Below, piece by piece: positions 44,774 to 55,200 of a stretch of 64,000 nucleotides of DNA; position 1 is the stretch's first letter, and every line of letters starts with the position of its first letter. A program made the translations under genes and the position numbers. The stretch comes from Bacteroides acidifaciens (GTDB taxonomy: Bacteria; Bacteroidota; Bacteroidia; Bacteroidales; Bacteroidaceae), in NCBI RefSeq assembly GCF_903181435.1, contig NZ_CAEUHO010000001.1, positions 434,001-498,000 of the forward strand, read 5' to 3'. The notes under the pieces were generated by a model that worked only from the letters and a program-made list of their open reading frames with translations, did no database searches and had not been told where the DNA came from.

Positions 44774-46324
44774 TTAATGAGTTTTCAATGCTTCTGAAAA
44801 CTGCTGAAAGTTCTTGTTCTTTTCCAAGCTCCATCCTGTTTCTGCATATGCGGCTATCCTGGGAAATAACAGTTTATCCATACTTTCTACGGTCGGAATA
44901 AACTCTCCCCACATCTGGCAACTGACACCTAATACATGAATACGCTGTTCTGTTGTCAGCCCTTCGGGTACAGGGTTGAAATGATATGCTTTCTCTAAAG
45001 GAATTTTTTTGTAGTCATAATCGAGATAAGTATATTCGTGATAAGCATTTACTATATCATATCCATTCTCAATAGCTTCTTTAATCAAAGAATAATCTCC
45101 TTTCCAACAATGTACAATCGCATTTTTTGCCAGCTTCTCATTTTGGATAGCAGTATCGGTAGAAGATTGGTATTCGTGCAACTTGCTGCCCGTGATTTCG
45201 TTCCAGCCCATCATCCTTTTTCCTTTAGAGGAAAGCCAGTTGGATATGCCGTTGGTGAAATGCACTTGTAGTTCTGCCGGTGTTTGCAGTGCATGCTTCT
45301 GCATATATGCCTGCACTACAGGAGACTCTTTCCATTGGTTATATTTCACTTCATCGCCCCCGATATGGATTACCGGAGAAGGGAATAATTCAATAACTTC
45401 GGTCAGGATATCTTTCAAGGCGTCCAGTACTTTGGGATCGGCTACGTTGTAAACATTGTAATGCACTCCGAATTTTCCCGGCACCTGAATAGATTCGTTA
45501 TTTGTTCCCAGCCAGGGGTAAGAAGCAATGGCGGCACTGGCGTGTCCCGGCATTTCTATTTCCGGAACAATATTGATATGACGTTCGCGGGCATACTCGA
45601 TAATTTCTTTTATCTCTTTCTGGGTATAATAGCCGCTATGTGGTTTACCGTCGAACACATCACTTTCAAAATGATTGATTTCGCTTGAATCACGGTAAGA
45701 GCCGATTTCTGTAAGTTTTGGAAATTTCTTGATTTCAATGCGCCAGCCCTGGTCGTCTGTCAGGTGCCAATGGAATGTGTTCATTTTTAAATAAGCCATT
45801 TGGTCGAGCAGTCGGCATACTACTTCTTTTCCTTTGAAATAGCGTGCTTCATCCAACATGAAAGCTCTCCAACTGAAGTTAGGATAATCGGTAATGCTCA
45901 GTTGTGGAAGCCGGTGGTCTGGATATTTACCGATGAGCTGGCGCAATGTCTGGATACCGTAGAATATTCCGGTGGATGAAGACGATTTTATCTGTATATT
46001 TCGATCCGAAATTTGCAGGACATATCCTTCTTTATATGCAGGAAGAACAGTTGGGGAGATTTGTAGCTGAATCATTGCACCGAGCTTGCCGGGATGAAGT
46101 TGTGTAGTTAGCTCTGATTCCTGTAAATACTTACTTAGTAGAGTTGCTTCCTTATTTAATATCGGTGAATAGGAAATATCAATTGAGCTGGATATTGTGA
46201 GAGTACCGGATTGTAACCGGATATCGGCTGGCTGTGGTATCAGCCGGATAGAGTCTTTTGCCTTGAGCGGAAATGAAAAGAGAGTTGCTGCCAGCAGGAA
46301 GATGAGTATATATGTAATTCTCAT
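44774..46324 (-). CDS. GH20 beta-N-acetylhexosaminidase
   Basis: A 517-residue secreted exo-beta-N-acetylhexosaminidase. The ATG at 46324 begins a good signal peptide (MRITYILIFLLAATLFSFPL); an upstream GTG frame is not needed. The GH20b domain (to ~145) precedes the barrel with MLDEARYFKG, MNTFHWHLTDDQGWRIEI, IVPEIEMPGHASAA and the catalytic pair Asp324-Glu325 in HIGGDEV, which work by substrate-assisted catalysis using the acetamido group. It removes terminal GlcNAc or GalNAc. It is the last gene of the minus-strand PUL2 operon, 79 bp after a DUF4832 gene, and complements GH92 in N-glycan degradation. Confidence 0.95.
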   Translation of the reverse strand: MRITYILIFLLAATLFSFPLKAKDSIRLIPQPADIRLQSGTLTISSSIDISYSPILNKEATLLSKYLQESELTTQLHPGKLGAMIQLQISPTVLPAYKEGYVLQISDRNIQIKSSSSTGIFYGIQTLRQLIGKYPDHRLPQLSITDYPNFSWRAFMLDEARYFKGKEVVCRLLDQMAYLKMNTFHWHLTDDQGWRIEIKKFPKLTEIGSYRDSSEINHFESDVFDGKPHSGYYTQKEIKEIIEYARERHINIVPEIEMPGHASAAIASYPWLGTNNESIQVPGKFGVHYNVYNVADPKVLDALKDILTEVIELFPSPVIHIGGDEVKYNQWKESPVVQAYMQKHALQTPAELQVHFTNGISNWLSSKGKRMMGWNEITGSKLHEYQSSTDTAIQNEKLAKNAIVHCWKGDYSLIKEAIENGYDIVNAYHEYTYLDYDYKKIPLEKAYHFNPVPEGLTTEQRIHVLGVSCQMWGEFIPTVESMDKLLFPRIAAYAETGWSLEKNKNFQQFSEALKTH

Positions 46325-46403
46325 ATCATTGTTTTTTAGAGGGAGATGTGTCAATGCTAAATGACGGATACCTTTGAGCGGTGACACACCTCCTGTTTTT
46401 TAT

Positions 46404-47858
46404 TTATTGGATAGTTATCTTATTGAGTAGAAACCAGCCTTCTTTTTTGGGGTTATCTTTGATTGCCAGTTTAATCCCCGGCTGTTGGTCTTTCGTCTGG
46501 TCGACGATAGCCACAGCCCATTGATAAGTACCTTTCGGAATATCGGTGAAAGTAACTGGATAAGTATAAGAATGTACCGTATTATGCAGCCAGTCCGAAG
46601 GTTCCGCATTATCATCTACCCATGTTTGCACAAGACTCCCTTGTTGGTCAAACAATGCAAAAGCCGGTTTATATTTATAATTCCAGTTGGGCATATTGTT
46701 AGGCAGATAACCGTTTCCTGTATTTTTCCATTCGTGTAAAATGGTGGCTGTCGAATTGGCTTTGGCACGGACAGGCAATGATACGTTGCACGGATATATC
46801 CGGTATCCTCCTTGGACGATAAACTTCTTTACCAAGTCATTTGCCCGTTCGGTCCATCCTTTTGTTTCGGGAATCTCTCGTAAATCCAACGTATTGAAAT
46901 GTCCTTCAATGGCATGTTGATAAGTCTGCTCGTACACATCCCTCCATGTATTCATCCGATAACGTGTATCCGAGCTGAATGGAGTGCAATCATCGGTGGA
47001 ACATCCCCAGTAACAGGATTCTCCGATAAGAAGTGTCTTTCCATACATATCCGCAACGATTTTCCTTTCTTCATCACTGAACCACATACTTCCCAATCCG
47101 TCTCTTCTCATGCCATATCCTTTTCCGTCGATTGCAATTCGTTTTTCGGTGTCAAAACCGATTTGGCTGCCGAAGGGGAGCGCAAGAATCACGTGCTTGA
47201 AGTGAGTGGAATAGAGGGTTGTGAACCAGTCGAACACTTGCTCGAATTTGCTTTGGTCTTGCAGAACCACATGATGACATTCTCCCCACCAACCAAGGCT
47301 GTATCCGTCTACAAAGTCTACGATATCCGGATTATCATATTCCCTGGCAAAGGCTTTGACAAACTTTTCCAGTTTTTCCTGAAAAACCGGGTCATCCGGA
47401 TAAGGTGTCCAAAGATCACCTTTCAGTCCTTTTACGGTATATCCTTTTGCTCCGGCACGGCGTACGTAGTCAGGAGTTCCGGCACGCAGGTTATCCTGTC
47501 CGTTGTCGTAAATACGGAAGCTGAGTTTCAATCCACGGTCTAAGGCACCCTGTATCAGTTTCTTGTAATTTTCATCATACAGCCAGGCGTACTTGCCTTC
47601 CTCCGGTTCCATGTCCGACCACCTCCAGCGTACATAAAAGAAGGAAGCATATTGACGGGCTGCCTTGTCTTGGGCAGCCCAGTAAATATCCGCGTTTTGT
47701 ACTTCATCATTAGCGTCGTCATATACTCCCCAACCCATACAAGGGTTGCGAAGCAATGATACGGTGTCTTCCTGCAACTCTACCTTTTGATAGGGGTGCG
47801 AGCAGCCTGCAAGGAGCACGGAGATAAGTGCAAATAGATATAAATGTATATGTTTCAT
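46404..47858 (-). CDS. DUF4832/DUF4874 lipoprotein, copy 1
   Basis: A 484-residue lipoprotein (lipobox LAGC at ~19). The N-terminal part (LLRNPCMGWGVYDDA, WRWSDMEPEEGKYAW, LDRGLKLSFRIYDNGQDN) resembles a TIM-barrel glycosidase-like domain (DUF4874), and the C-terminal DUF4832 part (NYKYKPAFALFDQQG, YQWAVAIVD) is beta-rich. EPEEGKYAW and LLIGESCYWG supply conserved Glu residues that could be catalytic, but no enzymatic activity is known to me. It is closely similar to the next gene, so it arose by tandem duplication. Position within a SusCD operon suggests glycan binding or cleavage at the surface. Confidence 0.8.
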   Translation of the reverse strand: MKHIHLYLFALISVLLAGCSHPYQKVELQEDTVSLLRNPCMGWGVYDDANDEVQNADIYWAAQDKAARQYASFFYVRWRWSDMEPEEGKYAWLYDENYKKLIQGALDRGLKLSFRIYDNGQDNLRAGTPDYVRRAGAKGYTVKGLKGDLWTPYPDDPVFQEKLEKFVKAFAREYDNPDIVDFVDGYSLGWWGECHHVVLQDQSKFEQVFDWFTTLYSTHFKHVILALPFGSQIGFDTEKRIAIDGKGYGMRRDGLGSMWFSDEERKIVADMYGKTLLIGESCYWGCSTDDCTPFSSDTRYRMNTWRDVYEQTYQHAIEGHFNTLDLREIPETKGWTERANDLVKKFIVQGGYRIYPCNVSLPVRAKANSTATILHEWKNTGNGYLPNNMPNWNYKYKPAFALFDQQGSLVQTWVDDNAEPSDWLHNTVHSYTYPVTFTDIPKGTYQWAVAIVDQTKDQQPGIKLAIKDNPKKEGWFLLNKITIQ

Positions 47859-47873
47859 ATTTTATCGGCTCAT

Positions 47874-49370
47874 TTATTTAATAGTCATCTCACTGATAAA
47901 CGTCCACCCGTCCTTCTTCTCCTTATCTTTGATACTGATATTGATACCCGGTTTGTTATCTTTGGTCTTGTCCACAATAGCTACCGCCCATTGGTAATTG
48001 CCTTTGGAAATACCATCGAGGGAAACCTCATAAGTATAGTTTTTCCGTTGGTTGGACAACCATTGCGAAGGTTCGGCATCCTCGTCAATCCATGATTTTA
48101 CCAGTTTGCCGCTCTCGTCGAACAAGGCAAAGGTCGGTTTGTACTTATAGTTCCAGTTCTTCATGTTATTCGGCAAGTAACCATATCCGGTGTTTCTCCA
48201 TGAATGGGAGATAGATACGGTTTGACCTGCTGAGGCTTCATAAGGCATGATTACATAAGTAGGATATACCCTGTATCCTCCGTTCAGAACGAATTTGCGG
48301 ACAAGTTCCGGTGCCAGTCCCGTCCACCCCTTTGTTTCGGTAATCGTCCTTAGGTCGAGTGTGTTGAAATGATAAGTCTGGGCATGGTCGAAACTCTGAT
48401 TATATACATCTTTCCATGATTTGAAAGAGAATTTCGTATCATTTTTGTACGGTTCGTAAGCAGCCGTATATCCTCCCCAGTAAGCACATTCGCCCACCAT
48501 TAAAACTTTTCCGTACATTTCGTTCGCTACTTTCTCGTCATTTTCAGTAAACCACATACTTCCCAGGCCGTCTCTGCGTAATCCATATCCTTTTTGGTCG
48601 ATAGCAATTTCTTTTTCCGTATTGAATCCGATTTCACTATTATAGGGTAATACCAGAATGATATTCTTGAAGTTCTTGGAATACATCGTTGTAAACCAGT
48701 CGAAAGTCTCTTTCTTCTTGTCAGAATTCAGGTATTCGATATGTGAGCCTTCGCCCCACCAGCCCAAAGAGTGTCCATCAATAAAATCTACGATATCCGG
48801 GTTATCATACTCTTTGGCGAATGCTGCGACAAACTTTTCATATTTCTGCTGAAAGATAGGATCGTCGGCATAAGGAGTCCATAGTTTGGCGCTATTTTGT
48901 CCTTCGACTTCATATCCTCGGGCGCCTGCAGTGCGGACATATTCGGGAGTACCTTGGCGGATGTTATCCTGTCCGTTGTCATAGATACGGAAACATAACT
49001 TCAATCCCCGGTCGAGCGCCCCTTGAATCAGTTTTTTATAGTTCTCGTCATAGATCCAGGCATATTTTCCTTCCTCCGGTTCCATTTCCGACCAACGCCA
49101 GCGTATATAGAAGAAAGATGCATAGTTGCGTGCAGCTTCGTCTTGTGCAGCCCAATACTCTTCTGCATTGGATACATTGCCGACTGCATCGTCATAAAGG
49201 CCCCAACCCATACAGGGATTACGTAGCAGACCACTTCTGTCTTGTTGCAGGTCAATAGCTTTTGAACCTTTGGGTATGCCGTTCTGACCGGATTCCGAAT
49301 CGGAATCGGAACATCCGGCAAATAGCGTCAGACAACACGCCAGTAATATTTGAAAGTAATATCTTTTCAT
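47874..49370 (-). CDS. DUF4832/DUF4874 lipoprotein, copy 2
   Basis: A 498-residue lipoprotein (LLACCLTLFAGCSDSDSESG, lipobox FAGC) collinear with copy 1 along its whole length: LLRNPCMGWGLYDDA, WRWSEMEPEEGKYAW, YSLGWWGEG-like HSLGWWGEGSHIEY, YGLRRDGLGSMWF and YKPTFALFDESGKL. The Glu in MEPEEG and the VGECAYWGG segment are kept. Copy 2 has a longer Asp/Ser-rich linker after the lipid-anchored Cys. It lies 15 bp upstream of copy 1 and 20 bp downstream of the SusE-like gene, all in one operon. Retention of two diverged copies suggests different ligands. Confidence 0.8.
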   Translation of the reverse strand: MKRYYFQILLACCLTLFAGCSDSDSESGQNGIPKGSKAIDLQQDRSGLLRNPCMGWGLYDDAVGNVSNAEEYWAAQDEAARNYASFFYIRWRWSEMEPEEGKYAWIYDENYKKLIQGALDRGLKLCFRIYDNGQDNIRQGTPEYVRTAGARGYEVEGQNSAKLWTPYADDPIFQQKYEKFVAAFAKEYDNPDIVDFIDGHSLGWWGEGSHIEYLNSDKKKETFDWFTTMYSKNFKNIILVLPYNSEIGFNTEKEIAIDQKGYGLRRDGLGSMWFTENDEKVANEMYGKVLMVGECAYWGGYTAAYEPYKNDTKFSFKSWKDVYNQSFDHAQTYHFNTLDLRTITETKGWTGLAPELVRKFVLNGGYRVYPTYVIMPYEASAGQTVSISHSWRNTGYGYLPNNMKNWNYKYKPTFALFDESGKLVKSWIDEDAEPSQWLSNQRKNYTYEVSLDGISKGNYQWAVAIVDKTKDNKPGINISIKDKEKKDGWTFISEMTIK

Positions 49371-49390
49371 AATGATTCATGTTTTATTAG

Positions 49391-50722
49391 TTATTCTGCA
49401 TAGATATAGCGCATGACGGTTCCTTTAGCCCAGGATACCCATAATGTTTCGCTGTTGTCATGGATTAAAGCTCGCCAGGGATCGTTCCAGGTTGCGGGAT
49501 CGCCCAAGTCGGCGGCCATAAAGTAGAATTTTTCCTGAGCCAGTTCGATTGCGTCCCTATCCAAGTTCCATGTACCTGCTGAAGTAAAGCTCAGTCCCCA
49601 TTCATTCAGATGTTCCTGGCCGGTAGGATCTTTATAATAATAGACAGGATCTTTAAGAACATTATACCCGCCATTCTTCCCAGCTTCGGAGAATAAATAA
49701 TTCCATTCGGCTTCGGTCGGTATTCTCCAGCCTTTCGGGATAATCCGGTCGCGAATCACAAAACTGTAATAGGTACCGATTGCTTTGATCCAGTCCTCTC
49801 CGAGGGATTCGGGAGCATATCTGTAATATTCGGCTTCGATTTCCGTTCCATCCGGGTATCTGGTAGTATTCAGATTTTGGGCTGTCCACACTTGCGAAGT
49901 TCCGTCGGAGAATGTCACGCGGACTACGGGATAAGTGATCGTCTCATCTCCACGTTTGTCGACAAGACGCATCATGTCGTTTGTGTATAATGTGTTGGCG
50001 ACACGCGAAATAAGTGACTGATCTGTATTGTTACGTACATTCCAATAAATAGTGTTGGTTCGGTAACGTTCGATAGACAACTTCTCGATTGTCTGTTCCA
50101 TTTCTTCGTGGGTGATCGAGATATTTCCTGTTCCTTTGGTCGGCAGTTCTACGAAGTTGTCCATTTCCGGATTTAAAGAAAGGAGTACCGTACACTCTGT
50201 GTCATTACCGGTTCCTGAAGCGTCCCATTCAAATTTCATTTTGGTTTGTGTAGCGTTTGCTAATAAAGTGGTTGTCGACATATCTTCAGGAGCAAGCAAG
50301 ACGCTTTTCATTCGTCTGGCTTGTAGCGTACGAACTTCTGATGCGGCGGCAGTCTGGTTGTTTTTATCTTTTACAGTCCAGTAAATGAGTCTCTCATTTC
50401 CGGATTTAATATCTAACTTGGAAAGTAATTGGTTAATAACCAGTGCTGATATATTGCAACTAGTCTTTGTCCCTACTTCTACGGTAACCTGTTTCACAAG
50501 GTCTTTGGTAGTGCTGAATATCAGTACGGAACCTTGTTCCGAAGCCTTATCCCAAGTAAACTCGTATGAATCTTTACTTTCATCATTTAAGTCCATAGTT
50601 GCTCCTTCGGCGGGAGAACTCAGATATATGCCCGACATTGGAATTGTGATGTCGGTCTTATAATCATCTTCGCAACCGGCGAACATTAGTAGTCCGATGA
50701 TGCTATAAATTAACTTTTTCAT
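49391..50722 (-). CDS. SusE-like lipoprotein with C-terminal FISUMP domain
   Basis: A 443-residue lipoprotein (lipobox MFAGC). Two SusE/F-like immunoglobulin-type repeats come first (IYLSSPAEGATMDLND...YEFTWDKAS; VLLAPEDMSTTT...MKFEWDASG). The C-terminal ~190 residues match the Fibrobacter succinogenes major paralogous domain (FISUMP): RVTFSDGTSQVWTAQNLNTT, GWRIPTEAEWNYLFSEAG and FYFMAADLGD. The SusE position directly after SusD implies surface glycan binding. The FISUMP tail on a SusE-like start is unusual; it may supply another recognition module. Function inferred from position. Confidence 0.75.
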   Translation of the reverse strand: MKKLIYSIIGLLMFAGCEDDYKTDITIPMSGIYLSSPAEGATMDLNDESKDSYEFTWDKASEQGSVLIFSTTKDLVKQVTVEVGTKTSCNISALVINQLLSKLDIKSGNERLIYWTVKDKNNQTAAASEVRTLQARRMKSVLLAPEDMSTTTLLANATQTKMKFEWDASGTGNDTECTVLLSLNPEMDNFVELPTKGTGNISITHEEMEQTIEKLSIERYRTNTIYWNVRNNTDQSLISRVANTLYTNDMMRLVDKRGDETITYPVVRVTFSDGTSQVWTAQNLNTTRYPDGTEIEAEYYRYAPESLGEDWIKAIGTYYSFVIRDRIIPKGWRIPTEAEWNYLFSEAGKNGGYNVLKDPVYYYKDPTGQEHLNEWGLSFTSAGTWNLDRDAIELAQEKFYFMAADLGDPATWNDPWRALIHDNSETLWVSWAKGTVMRYIYAE

Positions 50723-50741
50723 GTTTTTTTCTTTTCAGTGA

Positions 50742-52277
50742 TTAATAACCGGGGTTCTGTTTGATTATTCCCTTACCTTCATCAATAATATCTTGTGGAA
50801 TAGGGAAGCGGTAACGGTCTTCATCCACAAGTGTTTGTTTACCCATTGATTGAGCCTTCTTTTTGATAGCTTCCACAAATAATCCATAGCGGATCAGGTC
50901 TTGGCGGCGATTTCCTTCGAAATATAACTCCCAACCTCTTTCGTCCAATACGGCTTTCAGAAATTTATCCACACTGTTCAAATCTTGCAGACTGTATCCT
51001 TTTCCGGGAAGCGAGCGGGTACGCACTTCATTAAGTATATTAACAGCTTCCTGCGTTACGGCATTCTTGTTGCGTACAATAGCCTCTGCTGTCAAAGTGA
51101 GCACATCGGCATACCGATAGATAATCCAGTCTATCTGTGAGTCTTCTCCCGTACAATCCGGATCAAATTCATATTTCAATGGAACTGCTCCTAAATATAA
51201 TTGGGCGGAAGGATCCGGCCTGTCATTCTTTTCATTATGTACCACTCCGTCTTTACTGGTATATTCGTATGCAATAGTCAGCAAACGTCTGTCTGCCGGA
51301 TCAAAGGTCTGCATAAAGTCCCATGAGATTTTATATCCGTTCCATTTGGTCATTTTATCCAGATAAGAGGTGAAATTATAATCGTTGGGTAATACATGAG
51401 GTTGCCATTTATGTTCCTGGTATCCTTTGGCACATTGGCAAGCCCAGATAATTTCAGGGTTCTTCTCATTTGCCAGCGTGAATATATCTTTGTATTCGGG
51501 CACAAGTTCGAAACCGTATTCAGGTTTCATCAGTTCGCGTCCCTCTGCTTCCGCCTTGTCCCATTGCTTGGTAAGCATATAGAGTTTTAACAAAACGGTA
51601 TGTGCCAATCCGGCTGTAAAACGACCATAGTTCTTATCACCCTTTTTGTAGTTGGCAGGCAGTACTTTGCTTGCTTCTGTAAGTTCAGTCTCGATATAGG
51701 TTTGCATTTCTTCTTCACTGAGTCGGGGGAGAATTTTCTCAGCCATGGGATTCTTGAGTGTTTCCAGGTCGGCAATGGGGATTGGACCGTAGAAATCGTA
51801 GAGAAGGTATGCCAGCCACCCCCTACCCATACGGAGTTCAGCGATGTATTGCTGTTTGAGGGCATCGTCCATTTCAATACCGTTCAACCGGTCGATAGTC
51901 AGAGTCATTTTACTGATATCGTTTACATAAGCGTAGCTCTCGACGGTCAGCCAGCTACCGGAGCCGGATATCTTGAGGGTGTTCCAGTTGGCATAGTTGA
52001 TATGGTCCCAGCCCCAGTTACACATTCCGTAATCACCTGCCTCGTCGCTGACGATTTGTATGCCCGTTGCTATATTGAACAGACCACCATAGCCACTATT
52101 TTTAAAGGTGGCGTATGCGGCAGACGTTGTGATAGCGTCAGCGTCTTCTGCCGTTTTTGGGAAGATACTGGTATTGATATCACCATAGTTCTCGGAGACG
52201 AGTTCGCATGAAGCGTTCAGTCCTGCGATGAGGCAGCTTCCGAGAGCAAGATATATAAGTTTTGTAATTCTTTTCAT
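50742..52277 (-). CDS. SusD/RagB-type lipoprotein (PUL2)
   Basis: A 511-residue SusD homologue, starting at the ATG 52277 (an earlier in-frame TTG is less likely). Lipobox LNASC (~24). Typical helices: LRMGRGWLAYLLYDFYGPIP, YRYADVLTLTAEAIVRN, LNEVRTRSLPG, DERGWELYFEGNRRQDLIRY and the C-terminal GIIKQNPGY. It binds the oligosaccharide over the SusC pore. It starts 22 bp after the STN-containing SusC and is followed by the SusE-like gene after 19 bp. Confidence 0.95.
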   Translation of the reverse strand: MKRITKLIYLALGSCLIAGLNASCELVSENYGDINTSIFPKTAEDADAITTSAAYATFKNSGYGGLFNIATGIQIVSDEAGDYGMCNWGWDHINYANWNTLKISGSGSWLTVESYAYVNDISKMTLTIDRLNGIEMDDALKQQYIAELRMGRGWLAYLLYDFYGPIPIADLETLKNPMAEKILPRLSEEEMQTYIETELTEASKVLPANYKKGDKNYGRFTAGLAHTVLLKLYMLTKQWDKAEAEGRELMKPEYGFELVPEYKDIFTLANEKNPEIIWACQCAKGYQEHKWQPHVLPNDYNFTSYLDKMTKWNGYKISWDFMQTFDPADRRLLTIAYEYTSKDGVVHNEKNDRPDPSAQLYLGAVPLKYEFDPDCTGEDSQIDWIIYRYADVLTLTAEAIVRNKNAVTQEAVNILNEVRTRSLPGKGYSLQDLNSVDKFLKAVLDERGWELYFEGNRRQDLIRYGLFVEAIKKKAQSMGKQTLVDEDRYRFPIPQDIIDEGKGIIKQNPGY

Positions 52278-52299
52278 GTTCAATTCTTTTTAGATTTAT

Positions 52300-55200
52300 T
52301 TAGAATGAAATATCTACTCCGATGCTAAAACTAGTGACGTTGGGATATGCATTCGTATTACTGTCTGTTTCCGGATCTTGACCTTTCCAGTTGGTCCATA
52401 CACATGGATTATTGACGTCAGCATATACTCGCAGTCGGTTACAGATACTTTTACTGATTGGCACGGTGTAGCCTAATGTGATATTTCTGATACGCAGGAA
52501 TGAAATTTTCTGGAGAAACAGATCACCGGTACCATAAGCCGACTCGATGAAGCTGGGGCGTGTACTTGTCTGGTTGTCCGAACTCCAGGCATCCTTGAAA
52601 GAGACGGGTACATTCTGTCCCAGTTTGATGCGGTTTCCATAAGAACCCCAGGCGTCGTAATAACTGTTTGCTCCGGCAATTTTTCCTACCTGTCCATACA
52701 TATATATATTAAGGTCGAAATTCTTATATGAAAAATTGTTGTTGAAACCGAAAATGAATTTGGGGTCATTGCGTCCGATTAAGACCATATCTTCCTCATT
52801 CAGTTTATCGTCTCCATTTATATTCTTGAGTTTCACTTGTCCGGGAAGAAGTTGCGGCTGGTGGGCGGGGGCTTCCTCACCGGGTTGCAACAGTCCGTTG
52901 GCTATGTAGGCAAAGACTCCGCGAATCGGGTCCTGTTCTTTCTGGTAGGCAGCGGGTTTCCAGTTCGGGTCGCGTTCTTTCCAACGGTCGTTATACGTTG
53001 AGAATGTTAAGTCGGTGTTCCATGCAAATTGTGCAGTCTGAATATTCTGCGTATTCAGAGTCAGTTCCACACCGTTGCTTTGAGTCGAACCGATGTTGGC
53101 TGCAATGGTTTTCACTTCATTGTAGTGAGGGATTGTTTTATTTTTTACCAGCAAGTCGGAGATTGTACGCTGAAAATATTCGGCGGTCAGGTTGATCCGG
53201 TTGTTGAAGAATCCCAGGTCCAGACCGATATTAAATTCGGTTGTCGTTTCCCACGTCAGATTTGGGTTACCTAATTGTGACACATAGATACCTACGTGCT
53301 GTGAATCACCAAATTGGCTGCCATACCATGGGTCTGCTCCATAGTAGTCGAGAGCCCCGTTGCCTACATTATAATTACCGGTTTGTCCCCAACTTAAGCG
53401 CAGTTTACCATTTGAAAGGAAGTCAGAGGAAAAACTCTTGATGAATTTTTCTTCGGAGAAACGCCAGCCGGCGGATACGGAAGGAAAATAGCCCCATTGA
53501 TGTCCTTTGGCAAAGTTGGAAGCGCCGTCGGCACGAAGGGTAGCGGTGAGCAGGTATTTTTCCTTCCACGAATAATTAAAACGTCCGAAGTAAGAACTCA
53601 AACTGCTGACTGAAGCGTACGAACCTACTGGCGGGCGGCTATAATTTCCTGCTCCCAGATTATTGTACAGGAATGAATCATTGATAAAATCCTGATTGCC
53701 CGCACTCATTCCTTCGGTGTTGAACTTCTGATAGGAATAACCGAAAAGAACATTGAAACTATGTTCGCCGAATGTCTTTTGATAATTGGCTGTCAGGTCC
53801 ATTAAATAGTCGTTGTTATCTTCCTGTGCTAAATATGCCTGACCGTTGACTGCCGCCCCGTATTGAGTGGTTTTCGGGAGATAAGTTTTTCTTTTCTGGT
53901 ATTTTCGGTCAATACCCAAATTGGCTTTTAGTTTCAGTCCCTTGATAGGTTCCACTTCTATATAAGCCGAACCCAACAATCGTTCCTTGACGGTTTTGTC
54001 ATTAATCTCCAGGAGAGAAACCGGATTAGGAAGTTGAGGCATCAGAGGATTAGCCGAGTAGTTCCCTTCTTCATCTCTGACGGGAACAGTCGGATTAAAG
54101 GCCACGGCAGCAGTGATGATACCTGAGTTTTCATTCTCACCGTTTCCCAAAGGTACATTGTCGTAGTTATTACGGCTGATATTGAAAGACAATCCGGCCT
54201 TTACGTACTTGGAAATCTGCTGGTCCAAGTTTATTTTTGCGGTGAAGCGCTCCATATCATTATTCTTCACTACGCCGGAGTGGTTGAGGTAGTTGATAGA
54301 AGCCATATATTTCGTTTTTTCCGTTCCCCCGTTTATAGAAACATTATGCTGATGCATAAGTCCGGTACGTGTGATTTCGTCAAACCAGGGAACTGTCGGT
54401 GCGTTGAGTATCTGGTCGTTCGAGTATCTGGGTTTAAAGTCCGCCGCATCATCATTCGGAATCATATAATCCTCGTAAATGCCTTCTCCTTTTTCTTTCA
54501 GCCATAGCTCGTGATAATATCGGTTGGTCTGATACATATAGTCCTGCCCGTTCAACATCTTGAATGAGTTTTTCATTCTTTGCACAGATACATTGGCGGA
54601 GTAGTTGACGCTTGCTTTTCCTTCTTTTCCCCGTTTGGTAGTAACGATAATCACACCGTGTCCGGCTCTTGCACCGTAGATAGCGGTAGAACTGGCGTCT
54701 TTCAGAACCTCTATCGACTCAATGTCATTCGGATTGATAGATTCGAGAATATTATCGGTTTGCCCCGCTTCGTAACGATTGCCCGAACCAAGTGTGGAAC
54801 TGGAAGAAACGGGAAAACCGTCAATGATGATAAGCGGATCGTTCCCGGCGCCGACGGAGGCTGCGCCACGTATATTGAAACTACTGCCGCCGCCTACCTG
54901 TGCACTCGTCTGCACTACTTGCAGACCTGCTGCTTTTCCGGCTAACGCATGGCTGACCGTCGTGAAGGTCTGCACGGGAGTTTCATCCATTTTGATAGAA
55001 GAAATGGCACCGGTCAAGTCTCTTTTCTTCATCGTTCCGTACCCCACAACGACAACTTCATCCAACGCCTGTGCGTCTTCTTTCATTGAGATAGCCAGAT
55101 GCGTTTTGTTCCTGGTATTCACTTCCTGCGTTAGATATCCCAAGTAAGATATTTGCACGCTACTACCTTCGTCGACAGTGAGCTGAAACTTTCCGTCAAT

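Noticed and set aside
46325..46387. Upstream GTG start of the GH20 gene
   Set aside because: It would place 21 non-hydrophobic residues before an otherwise good signal peptide.
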